Shown here: positions 1 to 9,738 of the stretch, one piece after another
How the letters are laid out: each line of letters begins with the position of its first letter
Numbering within the stretch: position 1 is the stretch's first letter
Assembly (NCBI RefSeq): GCF_001975725.1
Contig: NZ_CP019434.1
Location: 2,637,919 to 2,701,918 of the forward strand
DNA length: 64,000 nucleotides
Direction: 5' to 3'
Origin: Acidihalobacter ferrooxydans
GTDB taxonomy: Bacteria > Pseudomonadota > Gammaproteobacteria > DSM-5130 > Acidihalobacteraceae
Program-made: the position numbers and the translations under genes
The notes under the pieces: model-generated
Database searches by the model: none
What the model was told of the DNA's origin: nothing
What the model saw: only the letters and a program-made list of their open reading frames with translations

Positions 1-64
1 ACGGCCTATAATTAATCTCCAATAAAACAATATGTTATAGAAACCCGATTTGTTCACCTAATTT

Positions 65-632
65 GTGCCTTCATTGTTTGCGCACCAAAACGGCGCACGC
101 GCACAAATATCAAGCCGGCTCACCAATGAAACAACATCAAGGCTCGCCTCAGGTAAACAACAGTTCGCGTTATGGAGTCGCGCCGCAGTGCGCGAACTGA
201 TCGAGCGCGAATACAAAGTGACATTGCATCTGCGCTCGGTCGGGGAATACTTGGCGCGCTGGGGCTTCACCCCGCAAAAGCCGATTAAGCGCGCCTACGA
301 GCAATCGCCCGAAGCGGTGCGCACCTAGCTCGATGAGACCTATCCGGCCATCGCCGAGCGCGCAAAGACCGAAGGTGCACAGATTCACTGGGGCGACGAA
401 ACGGCGCGGGTAAACACCGATGTGCGTGGTCGCAGTGATGCCTCCAAAGGCAAGACGCCGGTGGCGATGGCCGTGGGCGGTACGCGCCAGAAGTTGTCCA
501 TGCTTGCCAGCGTGACCCACCAAGGCAAGGCGCGCTGGATGATCATCGACGGGGCCTTCAATCACGAGAAGCTGATTTAGTTCTTCGAGACACTGGTCGC
601 CGATACCGACCGCAAGGTATTTCTGATCCTAG
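65..632 (+). pseudogene. IS630-family transposase remnant
   Basis: The translated fragment reads like the middle of an IS630-type DDE transposase: FALWSRAAVRELIE, YLARWGFTPQKPIKRAYEQ, then IHWGDETA carrying the first catalytic Asp, and VAVGGTRQKLSM. The frame is broken by TAG codons at 326-328 (where the family usually has Trp) and at 577-579 (where it usually has Glu). The N-terminal DNA-binding part is missing. The C-terminal part with the second Asp and the Glu stops at about 632, where the sequence changes abruptly. It cannot make an active transposase and marks old insertion activity at the edge of the defence region. Confidence 0.85.
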
Positions 633-979
633 GAGTCTGTCGGGTTTAGCGCTACCGGCAAAGCAACACACTTCACTGACTTGAGAGCCAGGCCCGGATT
701 TTTGGTTACTAAAACACATTCCTCGCGGTAGCGCGCACGATTTATCAGGGTAATGGCGACCTGAGTCAATTCTCAGCCTCCCAACGTATACTGCGGTCTG
801 GATTCTTGCGACCGAACGCTTCATCGCGACGGGCCATTCTTCGTTGTCGGCCAGGCTGCGGGCGCTGACTGCGCACCGTGCGGGTGCTTGCATGATGCCA
901 GACATGTGGCATGGTCGAAGTCTCAGAACCAATCGACCCAACCCATCATAAAAAATAGGCGAAAACGCAGTAGCGCAAT
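633..979. other. Intergenic, no recognisable gene
   Basis: This stretch lies between the IS630 remnant and the end of the helicase gene. Open frames exist on the minus strand, but none gives a recognisable protein, a good start or a good ribosome site. It probably consists of decayed mobile DNA. I see no RNA gene or clear terminator in it. Confidence 0.4.
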
Positions 980-3052
980 TCAAAGACCTCTCAAATCGGA
1001 CAGGAACTCCGATCCGGGATCAACAGCTGTCACCAGCAGCGTCTCTCTGGCGCGTGTGCAGGCCACATACAAAAGATGCCGCTCAGTAGCGTAGACTTCT
1101 TCCAGGTCAGACGCATCGGCCACCGTCTCGATCCTTTCCTGGGAAGGAATCACCTCATCGTCACACGCCATGATCGCCACGGCGCGAAATTCCATACCTT
1201 TCGCAAGGTGCATCGTAGAGATCGTCATGGCACCGGAGGCGGTTTTCATCTGCTCGTCCAGGACATTGAAATCCACGTCAGCCTTTTCGGCCGCCGATGT
1301 AGCCCGCCTCACCTCATTGCCGGAGCGAACGAACAGGCCGATCTCATGGGGTTGAAGCCCTTCCCCCTCGCGCGCCTCCAGCCATGAAGCGACCACATCG
1401 ACCTCTTGGGATTTCGAGTCACATACTTGGATCAGAGGCTCCGGCCCATTGAATACCGAGACGGTTCCGCGACGATCCTCGATGTTGCCGTCCACATCCG
1501 ATACCTCGGGACCGAGCAGCCGGTCGGCCTGTCTGCGGATCTGATGAGAGGTCCGATAGTTCACCCGCAGCGTATGGGATCGACCACGGATATCCACCCC
1601 CAAGGCTCTCCAGGAGAACGGCGTTTGAAAAATTCGCTGTCCCAGGTCACCGGCAAAGAAGAGTGAATTGGGTCGTCCCTCACCCAGCGCAGCAAGGAAA
1701 TGCAGCTGGCTGACGTTGATGTCTTGCGCCTCATCGATAACAGCAAAATCGAATGGCGGGTGAGGCCGCTCCCTCAGCCGCCCAGCCAGACAGGTGAAAA
1801 GCGTTGACCGCGTGGTCAATCCCCTTTGAGACAGTTTCTTCTGGACTTGTTCGAAGAACCCCCAAAGCTGCAGCCGCTGCTGCTCACCCAGCCGCGTTTT
1901 TCGCCCCAACCGCTTTACGTCCCGGTAGGCCTCCCAGTCGTTCAACTGCCAGGCATCGACCACATTCGTCCATTCATCGAGCAGAAACTTTTCGGAATAG
2001 CCAAAGCCGGCAATCCCTCCTTTCACCTCGGTAAAAATGCGGCGCAAACTCTGCTCATCCGCCAGCGCGAAGGAGCCGAAGGCGGCCTCATAGAGACGCT
2101 CTCCGATAGCGTCCAACGCGTGTACCTCAATACGCTCCCCGAGACGCGGCTCCTTGCTGATGAGAATTCGCAGCTTGTTGCGTAAGGCATTTGCCAGCGT
2201 ATCGGAAAAGGTGCTCAACAGAATCCGCGCATCCGGCTGCCGGCGCGCCAGAAAAACGGCCCGGTGCAAGGCGACGATGGTCTTTCCCGTCCCTGCCGAG
2301 CCCGATATTCTCGCTGGCCCGTTGTAGTCCCTTTCCACCAGTTGACGTTGCGCGGGATGCAGGAATACCGTCCACTTCTCCCAAGGATATTCCAGGGCGG
2401 CGGCCAGCTCGTCGGCATCGGTCATCAAACGGAAACGGCGCTGGGCGTCCGGGTGTTCGAAGGGGTCGATACCCGGGGTTGGCACGACCGTTTGCGGCCT
2501 GCCGCCAGTGGCCAACTCTAGCAAGGCCTCGGCCGCCTCGGAAGGCAGGTGATCGGCCAGATCCAATAGCGAGTCTTCGTCTGCCGCCCGGATATCCGGC
2601 AACCACTCCTCTGGAACACCGTACCCCAGGAGGGTTTCGTCCGCCACGGCAGCAAAAAGCTTCGGCTTGTCGGCCAGCCTTTCCGGCTGCTCGACATAGA
2701 CCGGCACCGTGATCTCCTGCACCGTCTCGCGGATCTCGACCAATTGCGCCGCGCCGGTCTTTGGGTGAATCTCCAGCTTCCGTCGTTCAGCCCATTGATA
2801 GGCCTTGTCGTGGTGATCGACATAGCAAAGCAACAGGCTGGATTCGGTGCTATGCACGATAATACGCAGATCGCGACTGACACGCACCGACCAGAAATGC
2901 TTGTCTTTGGCCCGGTCGAGTTTGTGAAAGCTCATGCCGGGGTTCGCTGGATTGAGCTGAAGATCGAACGCCGTGGTCTTGACCGCCTTCTGCTCCTCGT
3001 TCGTGAGCTTGGCCAGGCTGTCGGTGAAGGTATCAGCGATGCGGAATTGCAT
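980..3052 (-). CDS. UvrD/Rep-like helicase with RelE-like N-terminal domain
   Basis: The 690-residue protein is a superfamily 1 helicase. The Walker A motif is GSAGTGKT (about residues 251-258), motif II is VIDEAQD, and the C-terminal part has TMHLAKGMEFRAV and LLYVACTRARE, typical of UvrD-type motifs V and VI. The first about 95 residues look like a RelE/YafQ-type toxin fold: FHKLDRAKDKHFWSVRVSRDLRIIVH, then YVDHHDKAYQWAERR. It is the last gene of a seven-gene leftward operon, only 3 bp after the subtilisin-like gene, so co-expression is very likely. Helicase activity is inferred from the motifs; whether the N-terminal domain cuts RNA, binds a partner or is inert is unknown. It ends at 980, just before decayed mobile DNA. 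Confidence 0.85.
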   Translation of the reverse strand: MQFRIADTFTDSLAKLTNEEQKAVKTTAFDLQLNPANPGMSFHKLDRAKDKHFWSVRVSRDLRIIVHSTESSLLLCYVDHHDKAYQWAERRKLEIHPKTGAAQLVEIRETVQEITVPVYVEQPERLADKPKLFAAVADETLLGYGVPEEWLPDIRAADEDSLLDLADHLPSEAAEALLELATGGRPQTVVPTPGIDPFEHPDAQRRFRLMTDADELAAALEYPWEKWTVFLHPAQRQLVERDYNGPARISGSAGTGKTIVALHRAVFLARRQPDARILLSTFSDTLANALRNKLRILISKEPRLGERIEVHALDAIGERLYEAAFGSFALADEQSLRRIFTEVKGGIAGFGYSEKFLLDEWTNVVDAWQLNDWEAYRDVKRLGRKTRLGEQQRLQLWGFFEQVQKKLSQRGLTTRSTLFTCLAGRLRERPHPPFDFAVIDEAQDINVSQLHFLAALGEGRPNSLFFAGDLGQRIFQTPFSWRALGVDIRGRSHTLRVNYRTSHQIRRQADRLLGPEVSDVDGNIEDRRGTVSVFNGPEPLIQVCDSKSQEVDVVASWLEAREGEGLQPHEIGLFVRSGNEVRRATSAAEKADVDFNVLDEQMKTASGAMTISTMHLAKGMEFRAVAIMACDDEVIPSQERIETVADASDLEEVYATERHLLYVACTRARETLLVTAVDPGSEFLSDLRGL

Positions 3053-3055
3053 TGA

Positions 3056-5554
3056 TCAGGCCTCCACCATGACGGCCACCCGATTCTCTATGGCGGTGTA
3101 GAGTTCAACATCGACTTCCGGCGCCCGAATCGAAATCAGTAACGAATAAGGAGCACGTTGATCGTAGCGCTCCAGCTTCGGCCGCGTCTTCCACCATCCA
3201 CTCACCGGGTAGACCGCCAACACGCCCCGGCTGGCAAGATCGGCAGCGGGGCCTCTCCAAATATCAGAATGCACACTGCCCCGATGCCGGTTTTGCGTAC
3301 CCAACACCCAATGTGAATCATTGCCAGTGTTGGTGCGAGTACCCTCTTCGGCATCCCTTGCAGCGAGGTTGATGCGATGGCGAAACTCTTCCTCGGACTC
3401 GAGCGGACGTTTCACATCGAAACGCAAACCGTGTGACTCGTAGCGATAACGGGATTTGACGCCGCGCGCAGAAGGGTTGGGCTCGATGAAATAGGACAGC
3501 GTAACCCGCATCTCCACCTCGGTCTCACCCAGCGCTTCCAGTTCCTCCAGAGGCCAGGGCAAGCGGTGCAAGTTCATGTCACGCAGCTTTGGCTCTTTCC
3601 CCTGCTCCCGCATGAACGGCTGCAGACTGTCCTCGCAGATCAGGGTCAGCGAGTTCTCGACACTCCACAATGCCCGGGAAAGATCTGGCTGCCCAAAGCC
3701 ACAGTGACGGACCAGGAACGCCACCTCACTCTTGCTGGGATTGGCGGGATGGGAAAGAAACTGCTGTTTCATGGCCGGCGTCCACTCTGCGGAATGAACC
3801 ATCAGGCCACGGATCGTCTCTGGCCGCAGCTCTGGATAGGCAGCCATCAGCTGCGCCGCCATACGGGCGGCCAGTGCAGTGGCGGCGCTAGTGGCACGAG
3901 TGGTGGTAAACAGCCGCTCTCCGATATCCGAATTGGTGGTAAGAAGACTCAGGCTGTGCATCCATGCCGCACCCAGCGCATCCTTGCCAGCATTCCCTCC
4001 TTCGAAGACCACATCCGGCTTCAACGGCAGATGAGGCGCCCAGCTCTGGGAGGTCGTGCTGAAGGGACTCAGCCCACCGGCCGGTGCTATAGGCTGATAG
4101 TCATGGGCATCCGGCTCGGTGATGTGGATCAATTCGGTACTGGCACCCACCGTCAGCACATTCCACGCCTGGCCTGGATCATGAATGCCATCCGAGGTAT
4201 TGCTGTGCGGATACTCCGTCCAGGCAGCAGGGTCATCGACATTGCCGGCCGAGACAACGAACAGTCTCGACGTCTCCCCCTGGCTCTCGTAGTCGACCGC
4301 CAATCGGTCGAGCGTGGCCGACCAGGCGGATGGCCTGCCACGGTCTCTGGCATCCCGTGCCGTGATTGCCATGCTGAACACCCGTTGACGTTCGGGCGCG
4401 GTGATCTCTGGCCGACTCACCGCCTGAATGGTGAGATATCCGTGGTATTGAGGGTCTCCGGCATTGCCGTGATTGCGATTGAGCAGTTTCACCGACTCCA
4501 AACGGTGACCCAGCTCAACAGGCCCCGAGGCATCAAGAATGTGCGTCAGGTCACCCAAGAGCGCCAACCCCGCCATTTCGGTGCCGTGTCCCTCCTGGTC
4601 ATCCGTTCCCCAGCCCGGCTCAACCGTATGGGTGTCCTCCGCCCGAATGGCCGGCGCGAGCAGCGGATGCGCGATATTGACGCCGGTATCCAACAGGCAG
4701 ATGTGCGGCACCGCAGCACCTTCACCCGGCACAGTCATGCGCTGTAGCAGATCATCCACCCATTGCGGCTGCTCTTCCGGGGGCAACGAATCGAAGAAAT
4801 CGGCAGTTTCCTTTGCGCGTCGTAGTTCGGCGATGCTATTCAAGGTCAGCACCGAACGCTGCATCTGCTCCAGGGTGCCGTACACGAGCACAACCGTGCG
4901 TTCTGGAAATTCGATCTGGCCTTTGGCCACACGGAAATCGAGCCCTTGCGCCAATTGCCTGAATTGCTCCACCACTCCCAACCGGTCACCACGCACCGGC
5001 AGCCACACCTCCCACCAGAGGGCTTCGTCGGCTTCAGAGGGAAAAACTTCCGGGGCGTCTGTCCAGAGGGAGCGGATACTGGCGACCCGGATGCTGCGGA
5101 TGGCATCGATCAGCTTCTGGTGTTTTGGTTCGCCCTTGGCAGTATCCTTTTCCAGATAGGCCTTGATCTTGTTTTCAAGGATATGGAGTTTGCCTTCGGG
5201 TACGAACACAGAAGCCAAGGTCTTGTGCTCTTCATGCCGCACATTCAGCAGTTCGATACCTGAGCGCTCCGCGGCCAGCGATTCGAAGGCCAGCTCGATG
5301 TCTGGAAAACTCTCAAACTCGATCTGCAGGCCGAAGCCGTCTTCCATGCCGCTTTCCTGCTGCAGCGCCCTTGCCTGCTCCAGCTCCGGCTTCAGACCTT
5401 CCACCTGCTGCAGGAGTGCGCCGCCATGTGCCTGTCGGTCCCTGTGCGGGACGATCTGCCCGCCTCCGCCACCTCCTGGTCGCCGGAATGGCTCCGGTGT
5501 GGCCGTGTCGCTGAGAATGAAGTGTCGTTTGGGCTGAGATCCTTCTTCTGCCAT
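3056..5554 (-). CDS. ietS: Subtilisin-like S8 serine protease, IetS-like
   Basis: This 832-residue protein has the S8 catalytic triad: Asp289 in LLDTGVN, His323 in EGHGTEMAG and Ser556 in RATSAATALAAR, with Asn438 (VVSAGN) as the likely oxyanion residue. There is no signal peptide, and a long N-terminal region of about 280 residues comes before the protease domain, so it should act in the cytoplasm. The gene is 7 bp downstream of an AAA+ ATPase. That pairing is the IetAS arrangement, known from a plasmid stability/incompatibility locus and later reported as anti-phage. The symbol rests on gene pairing and domain type; the target protein cannot be read from sequence. Confidence 0.85.
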   Translation of the reverse strand: MAEEGSQPKRHFILSDTATPEPFRRPGGGGGGQIVPHRDRQAHGGALLQQVEGLKPELEQARALQQESGMEDGFGLQIEFESFPDIELAFESLAAERSGIELLNVRHEEHKTLASVFVPEGKLHILENKIKAYLEKDTAKGEPKHQKLIDAIRSIRVASIRSLWTDAPEVFPSEADEALWWEVWLPVRGDRLGVVEQFRQLAQGLDFRVAKGQIEFPERTVVLVYGTLEQMQRSVLTLNSIAELRRAKETADFFDSLPPEEQPQWVDDLLQRMTVPGEGAAVPHICLLDTGVNIAHPLLAPAIRAEDTHTVEPGWGTDDQEGHGTEMAGLALLGDLTHILDASGPVELGHRLESVKLLNRNHGNAGDPQYHGYLTIQAVSRPEITAPERQRVFSMAITARDARDRGRPSAWSATLDRLAVDYESQGETSRLFVVSAGNVDDPAAWTEYPHSNTSDGIHDPGQAWNVLTVGASTELIHITEPDAHDYQPIAPAGGLSPFSTTSQSWAPHLPLKPDVVFEGGNAGKDALGAAWMHSLSLLTTNSDIGERLFTTTRATSAATALAARMAAQLMAAYPELRPETIRGLMVHSAEWTPAMKQQFLSHPANPSKSEVAFLVRHCGFGQPDLSRALWSVENSLTLICEDSLQPFMREQGKEPKLRDMNLHRLPWPLEELEALGETEVEMRVTLSYFIEPNPSARGVKSRYRYESHGLRFDVKRPLESEEEFRHRINLAARDAEEGTRTNTGNDSHWVLGTQNRHRGSVHSDIWRGPAADLASRGVLAVYPVSGWWKTRPKLERYDQRAPYSLLISIRAPEVDVELYTAIENRVAVMVEA

Positions 5555-5560
5555 GAGTGA

Positions 5561-6571
5561 TCAGGCTCTGCTGGCTCGTTTATCGAAATGCGCCTTGGCG
5601 TAGGCGCGTTCTTCTATGGCACGCCGAATATCGGATTCGCCGAGAGACTCCTTTTGATCGATGACCGCCTCTTTCAGGGCCTCGTCACAGGCACGGACGA
5701 TCTCGGCATAACTCAGCCCGTTCGCTTCCGCGGCCAGCCGCTTCCAGGAAACCCCTTTGCGCGCCTTGCGACCCAGGCGGGCCTTCAGCAAAGCGGCAAT
5801 CTGCGTCTCATCGGGCAGACCATAGTGCAGGATGTCATCGAAGCGGCGGAACAGTGCCTGGTCGAGTATCTCGGGGTGATTGGTGGCCGCCACGATCAGG
5901 CTGTGCGACTCGTCCTGCTCGATCATCTGCAGAAAGCTGTTGAGAATGCGTCGCACCTCGCCCACGTCGTTGGCCAACCCGCGCTGCGAACCAATGGCGT
6001 CGAACTCGTCGAAAAAATAAACCCCGCGCGTGCGATCGGTGGCATCGAACACCTGACGCAGCTTGGCGGCGGTCTCGCCCATGTATTTGGTAATCAGACC
6101 ATCCAGGCGCACCTGGAACAGCGGCAGGCCCAGCTCACCGGCCAGCACCGCTGCGGTCAGGGTCTTGCCGGTTCCCGGCGGCCCGACCAGCAGTAACTTG
6201 CGCCGGGGTGAAAGTCCGTGGGAGAGCAAGCGCCCGGCCTGGCGTTGTTCCCGGATCACCCGCTTGAGCTGATATTCAAGATGCTCATCCAACACCATCT
6301 CGCCCAACCGGTTCTTGGGAAAAGAGACCGCCAGCAGCTCGGCCAGCTCTCCCCGTGGCCGACCGATGGGCACGGCCTTTTCCGCACCCTTGGGCGGCAG
6401 CCCGCGCCGAGCCTTGGCTTGGTCCACCAGCGCCCGCAGTTCCTCGGCCAGCTTGCCATGGCCGATTTTTGCCTCGTGGGCGGCCAGTTGCATGGCGATG
6501 GAGTAAAACCGCTCGTCATCCCCTTCCGCGTGGGATTTCAACAAAGCAATCAATTGGTTAGCGCTGGCCAT
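5561..6571 (-). CDS. ietA: AAA+ ATPase, IetA-like
   Basis: The 336-residue protein is a single-domain AAA+ ATPase of the ClpX/FtsH/Vps4-like classic type. Walker A is GPPGTGKT at residues 130-137, Walker B is FFDEFD near 186-191, the sensor Asn is in ATNHPE, and an FRRFD arginine finger follows. A helical N-terminal segment of about 120 residues may bind substrate or the protease. The start codon lies 21 bp after the methyltransferase stop, and the gene is followed 7 bp later by the S8 protease. The likely role is to control or feed the protease in response to infection or plasmid entry; this is inferred from the IetAS family. Confidence 0.87.
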   Translation of the reverse strand: MASANQLIALLKSHAEGDDERFYSIAMQLAAHEAKIGHGKLAEELRALVDQAKARRGLPPKGAEKAVPIGRPRGELAELLAVSFPKNRLGEMVLDEHLEYQLKRVIREQRQAGRLLSHGLSPRRKLLLVGPPGTGKTLTAAVLAGELGLPLFQVRLDGLITKYMGETAAKLRQVFDATDRTRGVYFFDEFDAIGSQRGLANDVGEVRRILNSFLQMIEQDESHSLIVAATNHPEILDQALFRRFDDILHYGLPDETQIAALLKARLGRKARKGVSWKRLAAEANGLSYAEIVRACDEALKEAVIDQKESLGESDIRRAIEERAYAKAHFDKRASRA

Positions 6572-6592
6572 GGCGGTCCCCTCCGACGCCCA

Positions 6593-9415
6593 TCATACCC
6601 GAAACACCTTCATCACCTCATCTCCCAGGTGGTTGATCACCTTCACGGCGATGCGGCCGGAGGTGGGTTTGGGAAAGGGACGTGAGGTATCGCTGTTGAG
6701 GCTGGCCCAGGCGTCTTCGTCGATTTCGGCCTTGAGGCTGGTCTTTAGGGCCTTGTAGGGGTCGCCGGCGCCGAGGAAGTAGGCGTGGCGGACGAAGAAG
6801 GATTCTTCGTTGTAATCGGTGTCGATGAACCAGCAGGCGATGCCCTCGGGGCCGTCGGAGCGCACTTCGCCAGTCTGGGGGTGGAACACGTCGACGCCGT
6901 TGATCTTGACCTGAATCCTGCCAACGCCAGTTTCGAGGATGTCGATGTCCGGCTCGCCGAAGATGACGAACAGGTTTCCCTTGCCGGTGTTCTTGAGGTC
7001 GGTGGCCATGTGCAGGTCGGCGTTCATGCGCGCCTGGAGGATGGGTAAGCGACCGAGCTTGTTGAGCCCGCCGCACTGGGCATCAAAACTGAAGGCGCAG
7101 GCAATGAGCACGTCGAAGCCGGCATCGGCGGCCTCGCGGGCGGCCTCGACCAGATCGGGGCGGGAGACGGTGCCGAACTCGGGGCCGATGAAGATGGCGG
7201 CGCGGACTTCCTTGCCGGATTCGTCTTCATACTTGCCCTCGGCGCAGATGAAGTCGCCGGGCCAGGGCACCAGGGAGACGAAGTCGATCTTGTCTTCCTT
7301 GTGGGCCTGCTGCACGCCGGCGGTGCGCAGGTTGTCGAGGATCATCTCGACGAAGCCCACCTCTTCACCATAGGCGCCGCGCCCTTCGCAGCTCTGCTCC
7401 ATCAGCTCATCGTTTTCATCCACCGCGAGCACTCGATGGGGCGAGAGGCTCTCCACGGTGAAGGGGCCGGCCACGCGCACCTTGGACTTGTCATCAAAAG
7501 GCTTGTCGTAGAGGTATTCGAAATCGGCCTTGGCGGCGATAGAGGCGTCAATGGCCTTCTGGCGCTCGATTCTCTCGCGCCAGAAGGCAGTGATGAGTGG
7601 ATGAGTGGCTGGTGGCCAGTCTTCCGGCGGTTCCCGGGGGACTTCCCATTCCTGGATGACGTTGGGCAGTTCCACGTCGTGGTTCTTGTCTTTCCTGCCA
7701 TCCACTAACCACTGTTCACCCACCACTTTTGTGAGTTCTTCGCGCAGGGGCTTGAGCTGTTCCTCGAAGCGCTCCCAGATGACGTCGATCTCGGCGTTGT
7801 TGGCGATGGATTTCAGCGTGATGTGGGGCACGCGTTGATAGACGAAGCCGTGGCGGATGTCGCCGTGGGTGGGGCGGCTGGAGGGCGCGCTGCGGGTGAC
7901 CTCCGCCTCTTTCTGCTGCCCCTCGGGGCTGTCGGCCAGCAGATAGTAGGGATAGCGGGCGCCCATGATGCGGGCGCGTGCCAGGGCCAGGGCGACGCGG
8001 GAGGTGTCGATGGTGATCCAGCGCCGGCCCCACTGCTCGGCCACATAGGCGGTGGTGCCTGAGCCACAGGTGGGGTCCAGGACCAGGTCGCCGGGGTCGG
8101 TCGCCATCATTAAACAGCGCTCAACTATTTTCTCATTTGTTTGAACTACATAAATAAGCCCAGCACTCCCCATGACATCAGCCCATATATTTGCAATCGG
8201 GCTTACTGGGAAATCATCCAAATATTTCTTAAAACGAATCTTACTTGCTGTTGCCAGCACCCTTTCTGCCTTGCATAGGCGATACATACCCTCTTCTCTA
8301 GTGCTCCAATGCCTTGTCATAGCAGGTTTGAATGCTTTTCCGAAAACAGTCATCGGAAAATGAAACGCTTCTGCATAACCATTGGACTCAATCGACACAG
8401 ACTGATATCTGCCGTTGTAGTCTTCTAATCGATATTGGTCTGCTGTCCCCGTATCCGACTTCGCTATAAACAATTGCCTGTATTTCAATATTTCTTTTTT
8501 TCTTGCATACCATGCAATATAGTCAGAGATGCAACCAAGTGAGTTCAGCCTAGCTTCCGGACTGCTTACTGCGCCCGTCTTGCGTATTGTTATTAGACTT
8601 ACAAAATTTTCCTCTCCAAACACTTCATCCATCAACGCCCGCACCCGGTGCACGTTCTCATCCCCGATCTGCACAAAGATGGACCCCGAGTCTGTGAGCA
8701 AGTCGCGGCAGACGGTGAGGCGGTCGCGCAGGTAAGTGAGATACGAATGGATGCCGTCGCGCCAGGTGTCGCGGAAGGCCTTGACCTGCTCCGGCTCGCG
8801 GGTGATGTGCTCGGCCTTTCCGTCCTTGACGTCGCGGCTGGTGGTGGACCACTGGAAGTTGGAGTTGAACTTGATGCCGTAGGGCGGGTCGAGGTAGATG
8901 CACTGCACCTTGCCGCGCAGCCCCTCGCGCTCGGCGAGTGAGGCCATCACCTGCAGGGAGTCGCCCAGGATCAGGCGGTTGGTCCAGTGGGCGTCGTGCT
9001 GGTAGAACTCGGTTTTGGCGGCTTCGTTTTCGATGCCGTTGAAGTCGGCGAACAGGTCGGCCTGCGGGTCGGCGGCCTGTTCGCTGGCCTCGCTGCGGCG
9101 CATCAGGTCGTCGATGAGCGCCTTGGGGTGGACCTTCTCCTGGATGTAGAGCGGCGGGGCGTGCACCACCAGGTCGGACCAGTCCTGCTCGTCCTTGCCG
9201 CGCCAGACCAGTTGCGGGTCCAGGTCGCGGTTGCGGTTGGCCTTCTCGGCCTCCAGGCCGTTGTTGCCGCGCGGGTAGCGCACCTCCTTGGGCTTCTCCA
9301 CCTCCTCCGGCACCACCGATTGGTACTCGGCGGTGGGGATGTTCTTGCGCGTGGCCTCGTCGTGGGTGAGCGCCTCGACCTGTTTGGGTGTCTGCCTTTT
9401 TGTTTTCCTGGCCAT
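6593..9415 (-). CDS. Type III-like site-specific DNA methyltransferase (Mod)
   Basis: The 940-residue protein is an amino-methyltransferase with the DPPY motif first (YLDPPYG, residues 176-179) and the AdoMet motif later (LDPTCGSGTTA), the beta-class order of Mod subunits. The ATG at 9415 was chosen because it has AAGGAA upstream and lies 12 bp after the toxin gene; the longer open frame would run through that gene. It should methylate adenine or cytosine at a specific site and protect host DNA from the Res-like nuclease of the same operon. Bases from about 8105 to 8640 (residues about 258-436) are clearly AT-richer than the rest and fall where the target recognition domain sits. Confidence 0.88.
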   Translation of the reverse strand: MARKTKRQTPKQVEALTHDEATRKNIPTAEYQSVVPEEVEKPKEVRYPRGNNGLEAEKANRNRDLDPQLVWRGKDEQDWSDLVVHAPPLYIQEKVHPKALIDDLMRRSEASEQAADPQADLFADFNGIENEAAKTEFYQHDAHWTNRLILGDSLQVMASLAEREGLRGKVQCIYLDPPYGIKFNSNFQWSTTSRDVKDGKAEHITREPEQVKAFRDTWRDGIHSYLTYLRDRLTVCRDLLTDSGSIFVQIGDENVHRVRALMDEVFGEENFVSLITIRKTGAVSSPEARLNSLGCISDYIAWYARKKEILKYRQLFIAKSDTGTADQYRLEDYNGRYQSVSIESNGYAEAFHFPMTVFGKAFKPAMTRHWSTREEGMYRLCKAERVLATASKIRFKKYLDDFPVSPIANIWADVMGSAGLIYVVQTNEKIVERCLMMATDPGDLVLDPTCGSGTTAYVAEQWGRRWITIDTSRVALALARARIMGARYPYYLLADSPEGQQKEAEVTRSAPSSRPTHGDIRHGFVYQRVPHITLKSIANNAEIDVIWERFEEQLKPLREELTKVVGEQWLVDGRKDKNHDVELPNVIQEWEVPREPPEDWPPATHPLITAFWRERIERQKAIDASIAAKADFEYLYDKPFDDKSKVRVAGPFTVESLSPHRVLAVDENDELMEQSCEGRGAYGEEVGFVEMILDNLRTAGVQQAHKEDKIDFVSLVPWPGDFICAEGKYEDESGKEVRAAIFIGPEFGTVSRPDLVEAAREAADAGFDVLIACAFSFDAQCGGLNKLGRLPILQARMNADLHMATDLKNTGKGNLFVIFGEPDIDILETGVGRIQVKINGVDVFHPQTGEVRSDGPEGIACWFIDTDYNEESFFVRHAYFLGAGDPYKALKTSLKAEIDEDAWASLNSDTSRPFPKPTSGRIAVKVINHLGDEVMKVFRV

Positions 9416-9426
9416 GTTGCGTTCCT

Positions 9427-9738
9427 TCAGGATGCGGGTTCGTCTGTCAGGCGGCTGCGAATCAGCTCCGGATGACGGCGGCTGTCGAGGACCGCGTATA
9501 TCCGGATCTCGTTTCCTTCGATCCGGTAGTACACCGACCATGGGAAACGTTTGGACAGCAGCCGATGGTAGCGATCGAAACAGATCGCATGGACACCGGC
9601 GCTGATGCGCAGCGATTCGATATCCGCGTACAGGGCATCGAGAAAATAACGGCCGATGCCTTCGGCCTGTTGTTCGTAGAAGCGGTAACCGGCCAGCAGA
9701 TCCCGGCGCGCGGCCGCGAGGATACGAATCCGCTTCAC
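9427..9738 (-). CDS. RelE/ParE-family toxin
   Basis: This 103-residue basic protein begins MKRIRILAAARRDL and continues with GYRFYEQQAEGIGRYFLDAL, the pattern of RelE/ParE-superfamily toxins. The strand pattern FPWSVYYRIEGNEIRIYAVLDSRR, followed by HPE, fits the same fold. It overlaps its antitoxin gene by 4 bp, the usual translational coupling of such modules. Family members either cleave mRNA at the ribosome or poison gyrase; the sequence alone does not say which. It sits between the antitoxin and the methyltransferase gene inside the defence operon, so it may act as a suicide arm or stabilise the locus. Confidence 0.85.
   Translation of the reverse strand: MKRIRILAAARRDLLAGYRFYEQQAEGIGRYFLDALYADIESLRISAGVHAICFDRYHRLLSKRFPWSVYYRIEGNEIRIYAVLDSRRHPELIRSRLTDEPAS

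Noticed and set aside
6785..7708. Rightward open frames inside the methyltransferase gene
   Set aside because: They mirror the high-GC coding strand, have no ribosome sites and give no recognisable product.
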